A DNA stretch of 64,000 nt. It comes from Pseudarthrobacter polychromogenes. Its GTDB lineage: Bacteria; Actinomycetota; Actinomycetes; Actinomycetales; Micrococcaceae. The notes beneath the pieces are model-generated. The model was not told the DNA's origin and made no database searches. It saw nothing but the letters and a program-made list of their open reading frames with translations. Shown here in pieces: positions 25,551 to 35,684 of this stretch (position 1 is its first letter; each line of letters begins with the position of its first letter). The position numbers and the translations under genes were made by a program. The stretch covers positions 1-64,000 of the forward strand of contig NZ_BMKU01000001.1 in NCBI RefSeq assembly GCF_014644495.1. Direction: 5' to 3'.

Positions 25551-26726
25551 TCAGGGCAGCGGGGGCAAAACCAGCACAGAATCAGGGTTTTCGTTGTTAG
25601 TCAGAAGCCAGAATCCGCCCTCTGGAGTCCGTATGACGTCGCGGATCCTGCCGTATTGGCGTGTGAAATGGCCCACAGGCGTCCCGGCTTCCTCGCCCGC
25701 AAGTGGCACCGTCCATAGCCGTTGGCCCCGCAGCGCCCCCAAGTAGGCGGTGGATCCCACGATCTCCAGGCCGCTGGGGGACGATTCGCTGGTTGAAGGC
25801 CACACCACTTTTGCGTCCTGGAACTCGGGGCGGCGGGGTGCGCCGGTCACCGCCGGCCAGCCGTAATTTCCCCCGGATACGATCAGGTTCAGTTCGTCAT
25901 TGACGTCGGGGCCGAATTCACTGGCCCACAGCCGTCCTGCACTGTCCCAGGCGAGGCCCTGGACGTTGCGGTGGCCCAGGCTGTAGACGGCGTTGCCGAA
26001 GGGATTGCCCGGCGCCGGACCGCCGTCGGCCGTCAGTCGCAGGATCTTGCCGCCCAGGGCGTCGGGGTCCTGGGGCTGGTTCCTCCGCTGCGAGTCGCCC
26101 GTCCCCACGTACAGGAACCCATCCGGGCCAAAGCGGATCCTGCCGCCGTTGTGGGTGTTGGCTTTCGGGATGCCGGTGAAGATAACCTCCGGCCGGTCCA
26201 GGGACAGTCCACCGTCACCGGTTTCCTGCACCCCTGCCCTGGCAATCCTGTTGTCCTCCTGTGCGGTGAAGTACATGTACAGGTAGCGGTCGGAGGCAAA
26301 GCCGGGGGACAGTGCAAGTCCCAACAGGCCGCCCTCGCCGGCGGCGGACACCCCTGGAACTTCACCAAGGTTTATGGTTTCCCGGCCTCCTCCTCCGGCC
26401 GGCACTGCCTTTAGGCGGGCCGTGTCGCGCTCGGAGATGATGGCCGTTCCGTCCGGCAGGAACACGGCGGACCAGGGGATGCTCAGTTGAAGCTCAAGGC
26501 GTTCGGCGACGTCCGGCACCCGCACTTCACTTGTCTCCGGGAGGGTCGTGCTTCCGGTGGGCCCGCCGCCGTCACCGCCCGTGCAGCCGGCCAGGAGCAA
26601 AGCGAGGCAGGCTGCAGCGACAGCAGGCAACCACTTTCGGAGACAGGGAGGGGGCTGGCCGGAGCCGGCTGGTCCGTTGCTAGAGGCGCCGCCGCCGTGG
26701 TGCCCGGAAGCCCGCTGCCTCGGCAT
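25551..26726 (-). CDS. PQQ-dependent glucose/sorbosone dehydrogenase-like lipoprotein
   Basis: 391 residues. A lipoprotein signal (LRKWLPAVAAACLALLLAGC) is preceded by about 30 extra residues. The mature domain is a six-bladed GSDH propeller: LSIPWSAVFLPDGTAIISER, GEGGLLGLALSPGF, NTHNGGRIRFGPDGFLYVGT, LGHRNVQGLAWD and EFGPDVNDELN. Members are aldose or soluble sugar dehydrogenases using PQQ; some bind no cofactor. ATG 26726 has GGAGG three bases upstream and overlaps the previous gene by 47 bases, so the two are probably co-translated. The N-terminal extension is odd for a secreted protein; the true start may be an unrecognised later codon. Confidence 0.85.
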   Translation of the reverse strand: MPRQRASGHHGGGASSNGPAGSGQPPPCLRKWLPAVAAACLALLLAGCTGGDGGGPTGSTTLPETSEVRVPDVAERLELQLSIPWSAVFLPDGTAIISERDTARLKAVPAGGGGRETINLGEVPGVSAAGEGGLLGLALSPGFASDRYLYMYFTAQEDNRIARAGVQETGDGGLSLDRPEVIFTGIPKANTHNGGRIRFGPDGFLYVGTGDSQRRNQPQDPDALGGKILRLTADGGPAPGNPFGNAVYSLGHRNVQGLAWDSAGRLWASEFGPDVNDELNLIVSGGNYGWPAVTGAPRRPEFQDAKVVWPSTSESSPSGLEIVGSTAYLGALRGQRLWTVPLAGEEAGTPVGHFTRQYGRIRDVIRTPEGGFWLLTNNENPDSVLVLPPLP

Positions 26727-27885
26727 GCGCCTCCGATTCGAACCAGACGTCGGCCCGGGCCTGTTCATAGTCGGGGTGTCCCTCCTCGTAGTAGACCATG
26801 GCTCCGGCATCGCCTTTCACGGTGTATCCGTCCGGGCCGCTGCCGTCTGTTCCGGCGGACGCCGAGCCGGCGCCATAGGGCTCATCGGCTGCCAGGTGTC
26901 CCGCCGGTTCGGGCGTTGGAACGGCCTGGGGCTGCTGGTCCCGGTCCGCTGCGGTTTCCACCAGCGCGGAAGACTGGGTGCGGTCCGCGGTCTCAGCTGT
27001 GGCGGCGGTCTCGGGAACAACGGCGGCTTCCGCGGACGCCGCTGCGCTGTCCTCCTGGCCGTGCCGGGGCGCTACGCCGGCGTCCCCGTGAGGCGCAGCG
27101 CTGGCGCTGATCCCGGTGGCCGGCTGTGGCCCGACGGTACCTGCAGGCGCCGGAGCCTGCGCTGCAGTCCCGGCGTCGTCAATGTCCTCCACCGCGGCTG
27201 TTTCCGCGCCCGGCAGCGTGGGAGCGTGGGGCTCGGTGTACTCGGGGTGGTGGATCGGGGCGCGGTGGGATTCCGGATCCGGCGCTGCCGCTGCTTCCGC
27301 CTGGTGCCCCGTTGCAGCGGGCATCCCGCTTTCGCCGGCCGGATTCACCTCCGTTGTATGGGTGGGAACGGCACCCGTGGAGGCGCCACCCCTGGATGCC
27401 GCGCCCGGGGAATCGGCGGAGGAGCCCGAAGCCTCCGACCACTGGGTCTCCCACTCGTCGTCGTCCTGGCTGCGTCCGTCCTGCCCGAACGTTGCCGGGG
27501 CGGCGGTGGATCCGGAGGCCCCGGGCGCGCCGGTTGCTACAGGGGCAGCGGCTGCGGAGGAAGCACCGGAACCTTCCCGCTCCTTCGGGCCGGTGGGCTG
27601 TGCCGTCTCCGGCTCGCGGGCCGGTGCCGCTGCTCCGGCATGATCGTCGGCGGTGGTGGGAGCCGCGGGCTCGGCGGGGCTGCCAAAGCCTGCAGCGCCG
27701 GCGATGCCGGTGGTTCCGGCAGCTTCAGCGGACGCCGCGGCACTGCCGCCGGAAAGCGCTCCATCCGCGCGGCTCCTCTCCGGGGCGGAGGCTCCCGGCG
27801 CCGTGGATGAACTGTTGCGCTTGAGCAGCCACCACACGACCCCCACGATGACAACAAGCAAAATGATCCAGAAAACAAAATCCAT
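26680..27885 (-). CDS. Membrane-anchored sunset-domain protein with long disordered linker
   Basis: 401 residues in three parts. Residues 3-21 form one TM helix (FVFWIILLVVIVGVVWWLL) followed by KRN. Residues 25 to about 345 are Ala/Gly/Pro/Ser/Thr/Glu-rich low-complexity sequence. The last 50 residues (GYTVKGDAGAMVYYEEGHPDYEQARADVWFESEAHAEAAGF) form the small domain called sunset, also seen at the end of some actinobacterial L17 proteins. With the TM orientation predicted from KRN, the tail would be cytoplasmic, though this is uncertain. Function unknown. Overlaps the downstream dehydrogenase gene. Confidence 0.75.
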   Translation of the reverse strand: MDFVFWIILLVVIVGVVWWLLKRNSSSTAPGASAPERSRADGALSGGSAAASAEAAGTTGIAGAAGFGSPAEPAAPTTADDHAGAAAPAREPETAQPTGPKEREGSGASSAAAAPVATGAPGASGSTAAPATFGQDGRSQDDDEWETQWSEASGSSADSPGAASRGGASTGAVPTHTTEVNPAGESGMPAATGHQAEAAAAPDPESHRAPIHHPEYTEPHAPTLPGAETAAVEDIDDAGTAAQAPAPAGTVGPQPATGISASAAPHGDAGVAPRHGQEDSAAASAEAAVVPETAATAETADRTQSSALVETAADRDQQPQAVPTPEPAGHLAADEPYGAGSASAGTDGSGPDGYTVKGDAGAMVYYEEGHPDYEQARADVWFESEAHAEAAGFRAPRRRRL

Positions 27886-28039
27886 GGCAAGCCCTTCAGT
27901 CCGGATGGCAAGGTGTACTTTCCCCGACGCTACGTCCGGCGGTCAGAACTGTCCAGATTGACGGGGAAGTCCGCCGCCGCCGGCGCAGGCGGCCAACATC
28001 CGTGAGCCGCACCACAGGCGGGGGAGGGCAAACCAGTTT

Positions 28040-28070
28040 CATCTCATTATCTGAGATGGGTGTCCATAAT
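28040..28070 (+). promoter_or_regulatory. ilvD promoter with LtbR/NdgR-type operator
   Basis: Perfect palindrome CATCTCA, ttatc, TGAGATG (28040-28058), followed by the -10-like CATAAT at 28065-28070. The palindrome covers the -35 position. The same arms and nearly the same centre recur at 53338-53356 between an IclR gene and leuC, so a shared IclR-type regulator is likely. The remaining 27,886-28,040 gap shows no other signal. Confidence 0.7.
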
Positions 28071-28152
28071 CTGAATGAAATTTTCTGTTTTTTGCCCCCA
28101 AACGTCCCGGATCTGTCGTTGCGCCGTTCTGCGGAGCCATAGACTTTCCCCT

Positions 28153-29871
28153 ATGAGTGACACCCACATCGCAACCGAGAACAAGCCTGACATCAAACCC
28201 CGGAGCCGGGTTGTAACCGACGGAATCCACGCGGCTCCCGCACGTGGCATGTTCCGGGCGGTCGGCATGGGGGACGACGACTTCGCAAAACCCCAGGTCG
28301 GTGTCGCGAGTTCGTGGAACGAGATCACTCCCTGCAACCTCTCCCTGAACCGGCTCGCGCAGGGCGCCAAGGAAGGCGTTCACGCGGGCGGCGGTTTCCC
28401 CATGCAGTTTGGCACCATCTCCGTGTCCGACGGCATCTCCATGGGCCATGAAGGCATGCACTTCTCCCTGGTTTCCCGCGAAGTCATTGCCGACTCCGTG
28501 GAGACCGTGATGCAGGCTGAGCGAATCGACGGATCCGTGCTGCTGGCCGGCTGTGACAAGTCGCTTCCCGGAATGCTCATGGCAGCGGCCCGCCTGGACC
28601 TGTCCAGCGTGTTCCTCTACGCCGGCTCCATCATGCCCGGCTGGGTCAAGCTTGAGGACGGTTCCGAGAAGGAAGTCACCCTCATCGATGCCTTCGAAGC
28701 CGTGGGCGCGTGCGCCGCCGGCAAGATGAGCATGGAAGACCTGACGCGCATCGAAAAGGCCATCTGCCCGGGCGAAGGCGCCTGCGGCGGCATGTACACG
28801 GCCAACACCATGGCCTGCATCGGCGAGGCGCTCGGCATGTCCCTGCCCGGCTCCGCAGCCCCGCCCTCGGCAGACCGCCGTCGTGACGAATTCGCCCGCA
28901 AGTCCGGCGAAGCCGTCGTCAACCTGCTGCGCCAGGGCATCACCGCCCGCGACATCATGACCAAAAAGGCCTTCGAGAACGCCATCGCCGTCACCATGGC
29001 GTTCGGCGGCTCCACGAACGCCGTGCTGCACCTGCTGGCCATCGCCCGCGAGGCCGAAGTTGAGCTGACGCTGGATGACTTCAACCGCATCGGCGACAAG
29101 ATTCCGCACCTGGGCGACCTCAAGCCCTTCGGCCGCTACGTCATGACCGACGTGGACAAGATCGGCGGCGTGCCCGTGATCATGAAGGCACTGCTCGACG
29201 CCGGCCTGCTGCACGGCGACTGCCTCACCGTCACCGGCAAGACCGTGGCCGAAAACCTCGAGGCCATCAACCCGCCGGACGTGGACGGCAAGATCCTCCG
29301 CGCGCTGGACAACCCCATCCACAAGACCGGCGGCATCACCATCCTGCACGGCACCATGGCCCCCGAGGGCGCCGTCGTGAAGAGCGCAGGCTTCGACGCC
29401 GACGTCTTTGAAGGTACCGCCCGGGTGTTCGAGCGCGAACAGGGCGCCCTTGACGCGCTGGACAACGGCCAGATCAAGGCCGGCGACGTCGTGGTGATCC
29501 GCTACGAAGGCCCCAAGGGCGGCCCGGGCATGCGCGAAATGCTGGCCATCACCGGCGCCATCAAGGGTGCCGGCCTGGGCAAGGACGTCCTTCTCCTCAC
29601 CGACGGCAGGTTCTCCGGCGGCACCACCGGCCTGTGCATCGGCCACGTGGCCCCGGAAGCGGTCGACGGCGGCCCCATCGCCTTCGTGAAGGACGGCGAC
29701 AGGATCCGCGTGGACATCGCCGCCCGCAGCTTCGACCTGCTGGTGGACGAGGCAGAGATCGAAGCCCGCAAGGTGGGCTGGGAGCCCCTGCCGGCACGCT
29801 ACACCAAGGGCGTCCTGTCCAAGTACGCAAAGCTGGTGCACAGCGCCAGCACAGGCGCATACTGCGGGTAG
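28153..29871 (+). CDS. ilvD: Dihydroxy-acid dehydratase
   Basis: 572 residues, full length. Dehydrates 2,3-dihydroxy acids to the keto acids of valine and isoleucine; Fe-S and Mg dependent. Motifs: [17 protein letters not shown], the cluster Cys in [40 protein letters not shown] and [22 protein letters not shown] 28153 is set by homologous length; an in-frame ATG at 28075 would overlap the promoter. The ribosome site is poor (GGAG 16 bases upstream). Likely controlled from the upstream palindrome. Confidence 0.96.
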   Translation: MSDTHIATENKPDIKPRSRVVTDGIHAAPARGMFRAVGMGDDDFAKPQVGVASSWNEITPCNLSLNRLAQGAKEGVHAGGGFPMQFGTISVSDGISMGHEGMHFSLVSREVIADSVETVMQAERIDGSVLLAGCDKSLPGMLMAAARLDLSSVFLYAGSIMPGWVKLEDGSEKEVTLIDAFEAVGACAAGKMSMEDLTRIEKAICPGEGACGGMYTANTMACIGEALGMSLPGSAAPPSADRRRDEFARKSGEAVVNLLRQGITARDIMTKKAFENAIAVTMAFGGSTNAVLHLLAIAREAEVELTLDDFNRIGDKIPHLGDLKPFGRYVMTDVDKIGGVPVIMKALLDAGLLHGDCLTVTGKTVAENLEAINPPDVDGKILRALDNPIHKTGGITILHGTMAPEGAVVKSAGFDADVFEGTARVFEREQGALDALDNGQIKAGDVVVIRYEGPKGGPGMREMLAITGAIKGAGLGKDVLLLTDGRFSGGTTGLCIGHVAPEAVDGGPIAFVKDGDRIRVDIAARSFDLLVDEAEIEARKVGWEPLPARYTKGVLSKYAKLVHSASTGAYCG

Positions 29872-29892
29872 CAGCTGCGTTTCGGCGGCTAA

Positions 29893-29960
29893 CCCCAACT
29901 AGGTAGCACTAAGTGTCGTTTTGAACGCTCAAAACGACACTTGCCGCTACCTAGTTGGGG
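29893..29960 (+). repeat. 68-bp near-perfect palindromic element between ilvD and ilvB
   Basis: Arms CCCCAACTAGGTAGC / GCTACCTAGTTGGGG (15 bp) enclose arms AAGTGTCGTTTTGA / TCAAAACGACACTT (14 bp) around the loop ACGC, with only a 3-base mismatch between the two stems. It starts 21 bases after the ilvD stop and could terminate or stabilise that transcript. The inner arms are far lower in GC than their surroundings, which suggests a mobile palindromic unit. Confidence 0.85.
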
Positions 29961-30016
29961 GAGCCAGCCAAAGAGTGGACAATGGGGTCCACATGGTGAG
30001 ATCGCGGGGCAGCTCG

Positions 30017-30046
30017 TTGACACGCATCTTGCCCAGAGGGAAAACT
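30017..30046 (+). promoter_or_regulatory. Candidate promoter of the ilvB leader
   Basis: TTGACA (30017-30022), 18-base spacer, AAAACT (30041-30046), then 6 bases to the leader-peptide ATG. The -35 is perfect, the -10 weak. It implies a leaderless leader peptide. Confidence 0.45.
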
Positions 30047-30052
30047 GAACGC

Positions 30053-30106
30053 ATGACTTTCGTTACCGGCATCGTCGTCGTCCTTACCAAGCGCGTGGCA
30101 CATTAG
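30053..30106 (+). CDS. ilvB leader peptide (attenuator)
   Basis: A 17-residue frame, MTFVTGIVVVLTKRVAH, with seven branched-chain residues (V, I, VVV, L, V), four in a row GTC/GTC-type codons. Such peptides sense charged Val/Ile/Leu tRNA by ribosome stalling. It is followed by alternative hairpins and a T7 terminator before ilvB, the layout of ilv attenuation known in Corynebacterium and enterics. TTCGTTACC (30059-30067) inside it can pair with GGTAACGAA (30112-30120), and GCGCGTG (30091-30097) with CACGCGC (30125-30131), giving mutually exclusive structures. Confidence 0.85.
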   Translation: MTFVTGIVVVLTKRVAH

Positions 30107-30131
30107 CCCCGGGTAACGAACCGTCACGCGC

Positions 30132-30168
30132 AACCCCTCGAAGAGCCGCCAGGCTGAGGGGTTTTTTT
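30132..30168 (+). terminator. Attenuator terminator upstream of ilvB
   Basis: AACCCCTC pairs with GAGGGGTT across an inner AGCC/GGCT stem, followed by a run of seven T. It lies 26 bases after the leader peptide stop and 50 bases before ilvB, inside the leader transcript. Confidence 0.9.
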
Positions 30169-30217
30169 ATTTCCTGCAGTTTCCACGAACCACAGATGAT
30201 CCACAAGGAAGAGTCCG

Positions 30218-32125
30218 ATGAGCAAAGGATCGCCGATCAGCCCCTCGCTGATGGCTACTAAGTCCGCTGGAGCCACCAAGTCTCCGGAACGCGCCGACCG
30301 GACGGCCGACCAGGCCGTCGTCGCCGCTGACCTTGCTGCCGCCTCTCCTGTCCTTGGGCCGAACAACGTTGTACCCCCAACGGTGATGACCGGCTCGCAA
30401 GCTATTGTCCGCTCGCTCGAAGAACTCGGCGTCGACGATATTTTCGGTTTGCCCGGTGGCGCGATCCTGCCCACCTATGACCCCTTGATGGCCTCCAGCA
30501 TGAATCACGTGCTGGTCCGTCACGAACAGGGAGCCGGCCACGCCGCGCAAGGCTACGCCATGGTGACCGGACGGGTTGGCGTGTGTATCGCCACCTCGGG
30601 CCCGGGCGCCACCAACCTCGTCACCGCCATCATGGACGCCCACATGGACTCCGTTCCGCTGGTGGCCATCACCGGCCAGGTGTCCAGCGGCGTGATCGGA
30701 ACCGACGCGTTCCAGGAAGCCGACATCGTGGGCATCACCATGCCCATCACCAAGCACTCCTTCCTGGTGACGGACCCCAACGACATCCCGCATGTCATGG
30801 CTGAAGCGTTCCATCTCGCGTCCACCGGCCGCCCCGGTCCCGTCCTCGTGGACGTGGCCAAGGACGCCCAGGTCGGCCAGATGACATTCTCCTGGCCGCC
30901 GAAAATCGACCTGCCCGGCTACCGGCCGGTCACCCGCGGGCACAACAAGCAGGTGCGCGAGGCAGCCAAGCTGATCGCAGCGGCGAGCAAGCCTGTGCTG
31001 TACGTTGGCGGCGGCGTCATCAAGGCGCACGCCGCGGCGGAGCTGCTGGCACTCGCCGAGGCCACCGGAGCCCCGGTTGTCACCACGCTGATGGCCAAGG
31101 GCGCCTTCCCGGACTCACACCCCCAGCACATGGGAATGCCCGGCATGCATGGCACCGTCTCTGCCGTAACTGCTTTGCAGCAGTCCGACCTGCTCATCAC
31201 CCTCGGTGCCCGTTTCGACGACCGCGTCACCGGCGTCCTCAAGACCTTCGCGCCCATGGCAAAGGTTATCCACGCGGACATCGACCCCGCCGAGATCTCC
31301 AAGAACCGCACCGCGGACGTGCCCATCGTCGGGTCCGTCAAGGAGATCATCCCTGAACTCACCGAAGCTGTTCGCACCCAGTTCGAGGCATCCGGAACGC
31401 CGGACCTCACCACCTGGTGGGCCTTCCTGAATAACCTCAAGGAGACCTACCCGCTGGGCTGGACCGAACCCGATGACGGGCTCAGCGCACCGCAACGGGT
31501 CATCGAGCGCATCGGCGCCCTGACCGGGCCTGAAGGCGTCTACGTTGCCGGCGTGGGCCAGCACCAGATGTGGGCAGCACAGTTCATCAAGTACGAGCGT
31601 CCGCACGCCTGGCTGAACTCAGGCGGTGCCGGGACCATGGGCTACGCGGTTCCTGCCGCCATGGGCGCCAAGGTCGGCGAGCCGGACCGCGTAGTCTGGG
31701 CCATCGACGGCGACGGCTGCTTCCAGATGACCAACCAGGAACTGGCCACCTGCGCCATCAACAAGATCCCCATCAAGGTGGCGGTGATCAACAACTCCTC
31801 CCTGGGCATGGTCCGGCAATGGCAGACCCTCTTCTATGAGGGCCGGTACTCAAATACGGACCTCAACACCGGCCACGACACCGTCCGCATCCCGGACTTC
31901 GTCAAGCTGGGGGAGGCCTACGGCTGCGCCGCGTTCCGCTGCGAACGCGACGAGGACATCGACGCCACCATCCAGAAGGCACTCGAAATCAACGACCGGC
32001 CTGTGGTTATCGACTTCGTGGTGAGCCCGAACTCCATGGTGTGGCCGATGGTGCCCGCCGGCGTGAGCAACGACCAGATCCAGGTTGCCCGCAACATGAC
32101 CCCGGAATGGGAAGAAGAGGACTGA
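30218..32125 (+). CDS. ilvB: Acetolactate synthase, large (catalytic) subunit
   Basis: 635 residues including a 50-residue N-terminal extension seen in actinobacterial IlvB. ThDP-dependent condensation of pyruvate to acetolactate or acetohydroxybutyrate. Catalytic Glu in [18 protein letters not shown]/quinone-like region FDDRVTG, and the ThDP-Mg motif [15 protein letters not shown]...[22 protein letters not shown] precedes the ATG. First gene of ilvBNC, controlled by the attenuator; a half-site TGAGATC at 29997-30003 is too weak to call an IclR operator. Confidence 0.96.
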   Translation: MSKGSPISPSLMATKSAGATKSPERADRTADQAVVAADLAAASPVLGPNNVVPPTVMTGSQAIVRSLEELGVDDIFGLPGGAILPTYDPLMASSMNHVLVRHEQGAGHAAQGYAMVTGRVGVCIATSGPGATNLVTAIMDAHMDSVPLVAITGQVSSGVIGTDAFQEADIVGITMPITKHSFLVTDPNDIPHVMAEAFHLASTGRPGPVLVDVAKDAQVGQMTFSWPPKIDLPGYRPVTRGHNKQVREAAKLIAAASKPVLYVGGGVIKAHAAAELLALAEATGAPVVTTLMAKGAFPDSHPQHMGMPGMHGTVSAVTALQQSDLLITLGARFDDRVTGVLKTFAPMAKVIHADIDPAEISKNRTADVPIVGSVKEIIPELTEAVRTQFEASGTPDLTTWWAFLNNLKETYPLGWTEPDDGLSAPQRVIERIGALTGPEGVYVAGVGQHQMWAAQFIKYERPHAWLNSGGAGTMGYAVPAAMGAKVGEPDRVVWAIDGDGCFQMTNQELATCAINKIPIKVAVINNSSLGMVRQWQTLFYEGRYSNTDLNTGHDTVRIPDFVKLGEAYGCAAFRCERDEDIDATIQKALEINDRPVVIDFVVSPNSMVWPMVPAGVSNDQIQVARNMTPEWEEED

Positions 32126-32127
32126 CC

Positions 32128-33758
<1,631 letters not shown>

Positions 33759-33795
33759 GCCTGGCTCAACGTGCCGTTATAAAAGACAGACTGTG

Positions 33796-33834
33796 AGGCC
33801 GGGTTCACACTTAACAATGTGAGCCCGGCCTTTC
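33796..33834 (+). terminator. Terminator of ilvBNC
   Basis: Fourteen-bp stem 33796-33809 with 33818-33831 (one G-U), loop of 8, followed by TTT. It closes the ilv operon 37 bases after ilvC. Confidence 0.85.
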
Positions 33835-33885
33835 CGTCGGCCTAGACTTGTTTTATCCCCCGGACTGCAACGCAGAGGATCAGCC

Positions 33886-35475
33886 GTGTCAAAACCCGTA
33901 GTACTGCTCGCCGAAGAACTTTCCCCCGCTACCGTCGAGGCCCTGGGCCCGGACTTCGAGATCCGCCAGACCGACGGCGCCGACCGTTCCCAGCTGCTCT
34001 CCGCCATCGGCGACGTTGACGCGATTCTGGTCCGATCGGCCACGCAGGTGGACGCCGAGGCGATCGCCGCTGCGAAGAACCTCAAGGTCATCGCCCGCGC
34101 GGGAGTAGGCCTGGACAACGTGGACATCAAGGCAGCCACCCAGGCCGGCGTCATGGTGGTCAACGCGCCCACCTCGAACATCGTTTCGGCAGCTGAACTC
34201 ACCGTTGGCCACATCCTCAGCCTGGCCCGCCACATTCCCCAGGCAAGCGCAGCCCTGAAGGACGGCGAGTGGAAGCGCTCCAAGTACACGGGCATCGAAC
34301 TCTTCGAAAAGAAGGTCGGCATCATCGGTCTGGGCCGGATCGGCGCGCTTGTGGCCGCCCGGCTGAAGGGCTTTGACACCAAGATCCTTGCGTACGACCC
34401 CTACATCACCTCAGCCCGCGCGGCTCAGCTCGGCGTGCAGCTGGTGACCCTGGACGAACTCCTGGCACAGGCGGACTTCATCACCATCCATATGCCCAAG
34501 ACGCCGGAAACGGTGGGCATGCTGGGCGCTGACGCCTTCAAGAAGATGAAGAGCACCGCTTACGTCGTCAACGTCGCCCGCGGCGGACTGGTGGACGAGG
34601 AAGCACTCTTCACGGCCCTGCAGGACGGCGAAATCGCCGGCGCCGGCGTGGACGTCTTCTCCAAGGAACCCAGCACCGACCTGCCGTTCTTCAAGCTGGA
34701 CAACGTGGTGGTCACCCCGCACCTGGGCGCCTCCACCGATGAAGCGCAGGAAAAGGCCGGCGTGTCGGTCGCCAAATCGGTCCGGCTCGCCCTCGCCGGC
34801 GAACTGGTGCCCGACGCCGTGAACGTGGCAGGCGGCGTCATCGCCCCCGACGTCCGTCCCGGCATCCCCCTGATCGAAAAGCTGGGCCGGATCTTCACCG
34901 CTCTGACGCACGCCTCCCTGACCCAGTTCGACGTCGAAGTGGCCGGCGAGATCTCGTCCCTCGACGTCAAGGTCCTGGAACTGGCCGCCCTCAAGGGCAT
35001 CTTCGCGGACGTCGTGACCGAGCAGGTCTCCTACGTCAACGCTCCGGTCATCGCCGAGCAGCGGGGCATCAACGTCCGCCTGATCACCACACCCGAAACC
35101 GAGTCATACCGCAACGTCCTCACCCTCCGTGGCGCCCTGAGTGACGGCACCCAGATCTCCGTGGCCGGCACCCTGACCGGACCCAAGCAGATCCAGAAGC
35201 TCGTGGGCATCAACGGCTTCGAGGTTGAAATCCCCATCAGCGAGCACCTCGTGGTGGTGGCCTACACGGACCGTCCCGGCGTCATCGGAACCATCGGCCA
35301 CATCCTGGGCATGAACAACATCAACATCGCCGGCATGCAGGTGGCACGCTCTGACGAAGGCGGCCAGGTGCTTGCCCTGCTGACCATCGACAGCTCCGTA
35401 CCCCAGCAGGTCCTGGACGCCATCAAGGCCGGCATCGGCGCCGAGATGGTGCGTGAAGTGGACCTGGAGGACTAA
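33886..35475 (+). CDS. serA: D-3-phosphoglycerate dehydrogenase, type 1
   Basis: 529 residues, the long form with substrate, NAD, intervening and ACT domains as in Mycobacterium. First step of serine synthesis. NAD motif GIIGLGRIGALVAARLKGFD, catalytic region YVVNVARGGLVDEEAL and VVTPHLGASTDEAQ. The ACT domain at about 455-529 (VVAYTDRPGVIGTIGHILGMNNINIAGMQ) may give serine feedback. GTG start with AGAGGAT five bases upstream. Own promoter expected after the ilv terminator. Confidence 0.95.
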   Translation: MSKPVVLLAEELSPATVEALGPDFEIRQTDGADRSQLLSAIGDVDAILVRSATQVDAEAIAAAKNLKVIARAGVGLDNVDIKAATQAGVMVVNAPTSNIVSAAELTVGHILSLARHIPQASAALKDGEWKRSKYTGIELFEKKVGIIGLGRIGALVAARLKGFDTKILAYDPYITSARAAQLGVQLVTLDELLAQADFITIHMPKTPETVGMLGADAFKKMKSTAYVVNVARGGLVDEEALFTALQDGEIAGAGVDVFSKEPSTDLPFFKLDNVVVTPHLGASTDEAQEKAGVSVAKSVRLALAGELVPDAVNVAGGVIAPDVRPGIPLIEKLGRIFTALTHASLTQFDVEVAGEISSLDVKVLELAALKGIFADVVTEQVSYVNAPVIAEQRGINVRLITTPETESYRNVLTLRGALSDGTQISVAGTLTGPKQIQKLVGINGFEVEIPISEHLVVVAYTDRPGVIGTIGHILGMNNINIAGMQVARSDEGGQVLALLTIDSSVPQQVLDAIKAGIGAEMVREVDLED

Positions 35476-35539
35476 CCCGCACCCCGGGAAACACCGCACC
35501 GCCGGCCGCCCGCGGCGAGTCCCGGCACGGCCACGTATG

Positions 35540-35602
35540 ATTGGCCGGTCTGCTTACAATGGCTGGGTCCTGGTTCGGGACCGGGCCGGCAGGCCGGCCA
35601 AT
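35540..35602 (+). other. Long hairpin between serA and the FtsX/ABC genes
   Basis: ATTGGCCGGTCTGC (35540-35553) pairs with GCAGGCCGGCCAAT (35589-35602), 13 of 14 positions. An inner GGTCC/GGACC stem lies in the loop, and ATATCTTTT follows. It could terminate serA or be a folded leader of the next gene. Confidence 0.55.
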
Positions 35603-35684
35603 ATCTTTTGCTCATCCGTCCCCGTCCATGTCCACATGGGCGGGGCGCGTATGTGCGCACGCAATCCAGGTTTCAGGGAGTTCC

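Noticed and set aside
28039..29898. 619-codon minus-strand frame over ilvD
   Set aside because: Antisense shadow of ilvD; low-complexity composition and no motif.
29985..30003. Third LtbR-type operator before ilvB
   Set aside because: Only the right arm TGAGAT is present; the left arm matches 2 of 7 bases.
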